DNA of 64,000 nucleotides, from positions 806,001-870,000 of the forward strand of contig NZ_RKRA01000001.1 in NCBI RefSeq assembly GCF_003814705.1, written 5' to 3'. How positions within the stretch are numbered: position 1 is the stretch's first letter; each line of letters begins with the position of its first letter. Of this stretch, positions 59,615-64,000 are shown piece after piece. A program made the translations under genes and the position numbers. The stretch is from Georgenia muralis. Lineage in GTDB: Bacteria > Actinomycetota > Actinomycetes > Actinomycetales > Actinomycetaceae. The notes below the pieces were generated by a model, which did not search any database, was not told the DNA's origin, and saw nothing but the letters and a program-made list of their open reading frames with translations.

Positions 59615-59976
59615 AGCTTCTGTCTCCCCAATTCTTGTCCCCCACAAATGACGCAAGAAGGGCCGCTGATTCTTGCTGAGCGGCTGTCACTTCCCACGTC
59701 AATGACGTTATGGGGCTAGGCGCTGCATCGCGCAGCGAGGGGGGTCGGGATTACCTGAAGATTCCCTCAGCGCGCGGACGTCACATTTGGGGAAAATTGA
59801 GGAAACGGGCAATGGAGCGCCGGTAGCGGCTCAATGGCGGGAATTCCCACCTCAAGATTGGCTCAAGATGGACCGGCGTCAGCGTCCACGATCTCGGACT
59901 CAGCCAGGGCGTCCGGGGGTGGCCGGCTGTCAGCTCGCCGCTGGGACGTCCTTTGACCTGCAACGAGACGTCCAGC
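59615..59976. other. Intergenic region upstream of the LPNTG gene
   Basis: The 362-bp stretch has no gene and is clearly less GC-rich than its surroundings. ACGTCAATGACGT (59696-59708) is a 13-nt palindrome about 85 bp upstream of the LPNTG start and may be an operator. No convincing -35/-10 pair was found. Confidence 0.4.
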
Positions 59977-60381
59977 TCACTCCTCGCCGGAGAAGCGCTC
60001 CCAGGCGGACTGCCTCGTCATGCCGAGGGCCGCACCGATCCGCGCCCATGTGACGCCGTGGTCACGCAGCCTGCCCACACACTCGCGCAGCCCGGAGGCG
60101 ACCTGGTCCGAGGCCGCGACGATGCGGGGCAGGTACTCGAGCAGCTGCTCGTCGGTCATGTCGTCCCAGACGGCCAGCCGGGTGTCGGGCACCTCGACGC
60201 CCGCGCCGTCGACCGGGCTGCCGGTGGCTGCCGCGTCGGCCGCGAGGATGTCCCGGCAGAGGTCCACACAGATGTTGCAGATGTAGACGCCGGGCCCCGC
60301 GATCACCTTGGCGACCTCGTGCGCCGCCTTGCCGCAGAACGAGCAGCGCATCGATACCGCGACTTCCTCCGAACGCGCCAT
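59977..60381 (-). CDS. Small ClpX-type zinc-finger protein with HTH-like C-terminus
   Basis: The 134-residue protein has an N-terminal C4 zinc finger of the ClpX type ([19 protein letters not shown], then [10 protein letters not shown], residues about 12-42) but no AAA+ domain. The C-terminus, [34 protein letters not shown], looks like a helix-turn-helix found in short actinobacterial regulators. It may bind DNA or act as an adaptor that uses the same dimerising finger as ClpX (inference). The start at 60381 has a GGGGA upstream; the Met at residue 11 is an alternative. Confidence 0.75.
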   Translation of the reverse strand: MARSEEVAVSMRCSFCGKAAHEVAKVIAGPGVYICNICVDLCRDILAADAAATGSPVDGAGVEVPDTRLAVWDDMTDEQLLEYLPRIVAASDQVASGLRECVGRLRDHGVTWARIGAALGMTRQSAWERFSGEE

Positions 60382-60493
60382 CAGTGATCCCCCAGCCGTC
60401 AGGGACCTCCTGACGTGTCAGGTTCGACCTTACGGCATGGTGTCGCCAGGATGTGCCGGCACGCGGTCGCCTGCTGCGCCGACCGGACCCCGC

Positions 60494-60550
<57 letters not shown>

Positions 60551-60626
60551 ACGATGGCCACCGCAGTGCGTCCGGAGACCGCGAGCACCGCCACGACCGC
60601 ATGGTCCACGGCCCCCCGCCCACGGC

Positions 60627-60675
60627 ACGAGATTGCTCAAATCGTCGTGATCTACGACCATTTGAGCAATCTCGT
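60627..60675. repeat. REP-like palindrome, copy A
   Basis: ACGAGATTGCTCAAAT and its exact reverse complement form a 16-bp stem, followed by one mismatch and an inner GTCGT/ACGAC stem. It is the most perfect of four related elements in the last 3.5 kb and lies 61 bp before the RibD-like gene. Confidence 0.8.
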
Positions 60676-60735
60676 TGCGTCCCGGGGTCCACTGATGTCT
60701 GCCCGTAGCCGGGCCCCCGCTCTACGCTCAGGTCC

Positions 60736-61350
60736 ATGGGCCGCATCGTGTTCGACACCGCCACGAGCATCAACGGCTGGATCGCCGACGAGGACAACTC
60801 GCTCGCCTGGTTGTTCGCCGTCGAGAACGGCGAGACGCCCGACGACGAGCTGTTCCCCTCCGGCGCCGCGGTGCTCGTCGAGGGCTCGACGACGTACGAG
60901 TGGATCCTCGCCGAGCAGGACATCCTCGCCCACCCCGAGAAGTGGCGGGAGTTCCACGGCGAGAAGCCGACTTTCGTCTTCACCACCCGCGACCTGCCGG
61001 TGCCCGCCGGCGCCGACGTGCGCTTCGTCTCCGGTGCGGTGGCGGACGTGCTCCCCGAGATCCGCCGTGCCGCCGGCGACGGCGACATCTGGGTGGTGGG
61101 CGGGGGCGACCTCGCCGGTCAGTTCCTCGACGCCGGCGCGCTCGACGAGATCGCACTGTCCGTGGCGCCGGTCGCGCTGACGGGCGGGGCCCCGCTCCTC
61201 CCCCGTCGGGTGGAGTCGGACCGGCTCCGGCTGGTCTCGGCGACCGCCGTCGGACAGTTCGCCCGCCTGGTCTACGCCGTGAGAGCTGCCGGCTCCGAGG
61301 CGACCGGCGAGCACGACGGTAGCGCCGGTCCGGCTGGGCAGGCTCCGTAG
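60736..61350 (+). CDS. RibD C-terminal / dihydrofolate-reductase-like protein
   Basis: The 204-residue protein has the DHFR-like fold of the RibD reductase domain: RIVFDTATSINGWIADED at the start, EGSTTYEW, FTTRDLP, DIWVVGGGDLAGQFLDAGALDEI, and VALTGGAPLLP. Stand-alone members are common in actinobacteria and of mostly unknown substrate; they probably use NADPH. The last 25 residues are a low-complexity tail. It is followed 34 bp later by an LLM-type oxidoreductase gene. Confidence 0.83.
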   Translation: MGRIVFDTATSINGWIADEDNSLAWLFAVENGETPDDELFPSGAAVLVEGSTTYEWILAEQDILAHPEKWREFHGEKPTFVFTTRDLPVPAGADVRFVSGAVADVLPEIRRAAGDGDIWVVGGGDLAGQFLDAGALDEIALSVAPVALTGGAPLLPRRVESDRLRLVSATAVGQFARLVYAVRAAGSEATGEHDGSAGPAGQAP

Positions 61351-61384
61351 CGCCGGCCACGACCACGGGTGGCAGGATCCCTGC

Positions 61385-62155
61385 ATGGAACGACCCGTGC
61401 GCATCGCCGTCCAGCTCCAGCCGCAGCACGCGGACTACCCGCAGATCCGGGACGCCGTCGCGCGTGCCGAGGACGCGGGCGTCGACGTCGTCTTCAACTG
61501 GGACCACTTCTTCCCGCTCGACGGCGACCCGGACGGCAAGCACTTCGAGTGCTGGACCATGCTCGGCGCGTGGGCCGAGGCCACGAGCCGGGTCGAGATC
61601 GGCGCGCTCGTCACGTGCAACAGCTACCGCAATCCTGAGCTCCTGGCCGACATGGCGCGCACCGTCGACCACATCAGCGGCGGCCGGCTCATCCTCGGCA
61701 TCGGCGCGGGATGGTTCGAGCGGGACTACCGCGAGTACGGCTACGACTTCGGCACGCCCGGCACCCGTCTCGCCGACCTGCGGCAGGCTCTCCCCAGGAT
61801 CCGGTCGCGATGGGAGCGTCTCAACCCGGCGCCCACGCGGGAGATCCCGGTGCTCGTCGGCGGTGGCGGGGAGCGCAAGACGCTGCGCTACACCGCGGAG
61901 CACGCCGACATCTGGCACGCCTTCGGCTCCCTCGAGACGATCCGGCACAAGAGCGCGGTGCTCGACCGGCACTGCGCCGACGTCGGGCGCGACCCGTCCC
62001 GGATCGAACGGTCCACCGCGGTGCGCCGCCGTCCCGAGGACGTGGCCGAGGGCCTCCTCGACGCCGGCGTCACCCTGTTCACCATCGGCAGCAGCGGACC
62101 GGACTACGACCTCGACCTGATGCGCCGGTGGGTCGCGTGGCGCGACGCTCGGTGA
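61385..62155 (+). CDS. LLM-class F420-dependent oxidoreductase
   Basis: The 256-residue luciferase-like TIM-barrel protein carries VRIAVQLQPQHADYPQIRD, VFNWDHFFPL, GALVTCNSYRNPELLADMARTVDHISGGRLILGIGAGW and EIPVLVGGGGERKTLRYTAEHADIW, the usual blocks of F420-dependent enzymes of this class. The reaction is not predictable. It may form a small operon with the RibD-like gene. Confidence 0.86.
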   Translation: MERPVRIAVQLQPQHADYPQIRDAVARAEDAGVDVVFNWDHFFPLDGDPDGKHFECWTMLGAWAEATSRVEIGALVTCNSYRNPELLADMARTVDHISGGRLILGIGAGWFERDYREYGYDFGTPGTRLADLRQALPRIRSRWERLNPAPTREIPVLVGGGGERKTLRYTAEHADIWHAFGSLETIRHKSAVLDRHCADVGRDPSRIERSTAVRRRPEDVAEGLLDAGVTLFTIGSSGPDYDLDLMRRWVAWRDAR

Positions 62156-62161
62156 GCACGA

Positions 62162-62202
62162 GTCTGCTCGATCGGTCGCGATTGACGACCATCTCAGCAG
62201 GC
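62162..62202. repeat. REP-like palindrome, copy B
   Basis: TCTGCTC and the GAGCAGG-like right arm flank the shared core GGTCGCGATTGACGACC; the stem is imperfect. It lies just after the LLM gene. Confidence 0.6.
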
Positions 62203-62235
62203 TCGTCAGCCGGGGCGGACCCCGTCGGCCGACAC

Positions 62236-62275
62236 GGTTGCTGAATTGGTCGCGATTGACAGCCACCTCAGCACC
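62236..62275. repeat. REP-like palindrome, copy C
   Basis: GGTTGCTGAATTGG and CCACCTCAGCACC form an imperfect stem around CGATTGACAG. It belongs to the same family as copies A, B and D. Confidence 0.6.
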
Positions 62276-62318
62276 CCGTGCGCCGGTGGGCCGGGTGGCG
62301 GGACGAGCGGCGGGCACG

Positions 62319-62361
62319 AGGTTGCTCAAATGGTCGTTATCGACAGCCATCTGAGCAACCT
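62319..62361. repeat. REP-like palindrome, copy D
   Basis: AGGTTGCTCA pairs with TGAGCAACCT, with one A-C mismatch, then ATGG with CCAT. It lies in the gene-free interval 62156-62517 together with copies B and C. Nothing else is seen there apart from a short direct repeat, CCCGGCTCGAACGCCGTC, around 62386-62422. Confidence 0.75.
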
Positions 62362-62517
62362 GGTGAACCGGCTGGGGCCATCGACGCCCGGCTCGAACGC
62401 CGTCGCCCGGCTCGAACGCCGTCCGTCGGCTCGGGCCACTGGCCGGCTTCGACCGCCATGTCTCAGGACATCGGTGACAGTGGGCGCGCGCAGGTAGGGC
62501 GCTGAGCGTCTCCTGCC

Positions 62518-63010
62518 TCAGGCGCTCAGCGCCAGCCCTGCGAGCCCGACCACCGCGATGACGGCGCCGGGGTAGTACCCGGTGGGCGGCCGGTACCCCT
62601 CGAGCCACCGCGCGAACGGGATCGCGATGAGCGGTGCCATCGCGGCCACCGCCTGGACGACGCCCGGCTGCATGGTCTGCAGCGCCCACACCATGGCGGT
62701 GACGCCGAGGATGGGTCCGAAGAGGGCGTTGGCGCCCACCCAGAACCAGGCCCGGTCGGGCAGGCGGTTGCCGAGCGGGCCGAGCTCCGTGCGCGGTCCG
62801 CGGCCGCCGACCACGCCGGGGGCGGGGGCCAGTGCGGCCTTCGCCCAGGCCCGGCGGCCGGCGAGCAGCCGCACCAGGACCAGCGCCACGAGCGCCACGG
62901 CGACCCCGCCGGTGAGCCGGTCGAACGCCGCGGTGCTCACCTGCTCGATGCTGCGGCCGACCGGGGGCGCCTGCCCGCCCGCGGCGGCGTTCTCGGCCTG
63001 CTGGATCGCG
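62518..63010 (-). pseudogene. C-terminal part of an EamA/DMT-family transporter, fused to a hydrogenase fragment
   Basis: The frame reads GGVAVALVALVLVRLLAGRR, a Gly/Ala/Pro linker, then AWFWVGANALFGPILGVTAMV, QTMQPGVVQAVAAMAPLIAI and AVIAVVGLAGLALSA to the stop. These are the last four to five helices of an EamA-type drug/metabolite transporter. The N-terminal half is missing. Upstream, the DNA changes at about 63010 into a hydrogenase gene in another frame, with no start codon or ribosome site of its own. Confidence 0.75.
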
Positions 63011-64000
63011 GCACCCGCCGGGGCAGGCCATGAACTCGATGAAGTGGCAGCGGGAGAACTCCCCGCCGGCACGGATGTCGTCGAGGATGCGGTGGGCGTT
63101 GGCGGTGCCGTGCGCCACGGCCAGGCGCAGGGTCGCCCCGCGCAGCCACTCCAGGTCCGGCACGAGGTGGGCGATGAGGTCCGGGACCGGCCCGACCTGG
63201 TCGATGGTCACCTCGACCAGCCGGACGCCGTCGAACCCGCGCACCGGCAGGACGTCGGCGTGGGTGAAGTACTCCTCGGCGGGCCGGCCGGTGACGAGCT
63301 CGATCACGGTGCGCAGGGCCGCCTCCATGACCCCACCGGTGGCGCCGAAGATGACGCCGGAGCCGGTGGCGGTGCCGAAGGGGTTGTCGAAGTCCGAGCC
63401 GGCCTCGGCCGGCAGGTCGATGCCGCGCTGGCGGATCATCTTCGCGGCCTCACGGGTGGTGAGGGCGATGTCGACGTCGGGCCGGCCGTCGCGGGAGAGC
63501 TCGGGGCGGGCCGCCTCGAACTTCTTGGCGGTGCAGGGCATGAGGGAGACCGAGACGACGTCGGCGGGGTCGAGGTGGTTGGCGTCGGCGTACCAGGTCT
63601 TGATGAGCGCCCCGAACATCTGCTGCGGGGAGCGGCACGTGGACATGTGCGGCAGCAGGTCGGGGTAGCGGTGCTCGATGTCCTTGACCCATCCCGGGCT
63701 GCAGGAGGTGAACATGGGCACCGGGCGGGTGGTGTCGCCGCGGACGAGGTTGTCGTACAGGCGCGAGAGGAGCTCGGCGCCCTCCTCGATGATGGTGAGG
63801 TCCGCGGCGAAGTTGGTGTCGAAGACGCGGTCGAACCCGACCTCGCGCAGGGCGGTGTTGAGCGGCCAGGTCAGGGCCGTGCCGGGCTCGAGGCCGAACT
63901 CCTCGCCGATCGCGGCGCGCGGGGCGGGTGCGGTCTGGACTACGACGTGCTTGGTGGGGTCCGCGAGCGCCGACCACGCCGCGGCGGTGTCGTCGACCGC
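63011..64000 (-). pseudogene. [FeFe]-hydrogenase catalytic domain, cut at the third H-cluster motif (5' end outside window)
   Basis: About 330 residues read in from the window edge. H-cluster motifs are clear: FTSCSPGW, VSLMPCTAKKFEA and FIEFMACPGGC. Other conserved parts are VFDTNFAADLTIIEEGAEL and GSGVIFGATGGVMEAALR. These enzymes make or split H2 with ferredoxin or NAD(P)H. The sequence stops being hydrogenase directly after CPGGC, where GGGQP and the C-terminal section should follow; a different frame of an EamA transporter comes next. Three of the four cluster cysteines are in place by position, but the missing end makes activity unlikely. Confidence 0.85.

Noticed and set aside
61000-63010. 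Continuation of the hydrogenase frame beyond the third motif (about 670 further codons)
   Set aside because: The sequence turns into Arg/Gly/Pro-rich shadow of the EamA fragment, REP elements and the LLM gene; it is open only because of GC bias.

Overview
This is a very GC-rich (about 70% or more) window from an actinobacterium. Its gene stock (class E sortase, DivIVA-like coiled-coil proteins, DUF6221, F420-type luciferase-like oxidoreductase, CWB2 cell-wall proteins, many LacI regulators) fits the order Micrococcales, perhaps a Georgenia- or Cellulomonas-like organism; the genus is a guess. Genes sit in tight operons with ATGA, GTGA or TGATG overlaps. No rRNA, tRNA or CRISPR array was seen.

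Layout. 0-10.8 kb: uptake of a carboxylic acid by a TRAP transporter and its breakdown through CoA thioesters (two unrelated CoA-transferases, MaoC hydratase, acyl-CoA dehydrogenase, SDR, 2-hydroxyacid dehydrogenase), under a LacI regulator with TAGATCGATCTA-type sites at three promoters. 10.8-14.5 kb: a Fic protein, a MarR-MFS pair and a DUF6221 protein. 14.6-17.5 kb: a sortase E operon with two tiny membrane proteins, with an IS1634-type element inserted just upstream that carries a 30-bp target duplication. 17.6-23.1 kb: manA, a truncated sugar-nucleotide epimerase joined to a truncated Abi-like gene, an AzgA purine permease and a frameshifted hydroxyacid dehydrogenase. 23.4-26.3 kb: two secreted CWB2 proteins (CAP and NlpC/P60). 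26.3-32.3 kb: a LacI-controlled FrcBCA-type sugar ABC importer with two kinases. 32.3-37.3 kb: a lipoprotein, a CAP lipoprotein, two long coiled-coil proteins and a secreted protein.

37.5-46.1 kb: an IclR-controlled cluster that looks like the non-phosphorylating (diketo-hydrolase) route for L-rhamnose, L-fucose or a relative: alcohol dehydrogenase, FAH-family hydrolase, lactonase, RhamD-like dehydratase and Gfo/Idh/MocA dehydrogenase, plus an 852-residue protein I cannot place. 46.1-57.2 kb: a probable beta-mannan locus: GH2 beta-mannosidase, LacI regulator, three-gene sugar ABC importer, SGNH esterase and a Tat-exported GH5-like glycanase, tied together by three copies of a CTAAAGCGGTTTAG-type operator. 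57.4-58.3 kb: decayed remnants of a divergent hydrolase/lacI pair. 58.4-64 kb: an LPNTG wall-anchored repeat protein, a ClpX-type zinc-finger protein, a RibD-like reductase, an LLM oxidoreductase, four REP-like palindromes, and an [FeFe]-hydrogenase fragment joined out of frame to the tail of an EamA transporter.

Three gene-to-gene truncation junctions (near 19.73, 57.58 and 63.01 kb) are each explained by one simple deletion, or alternatively by misassembly. They are the most striking structural theme of the window.
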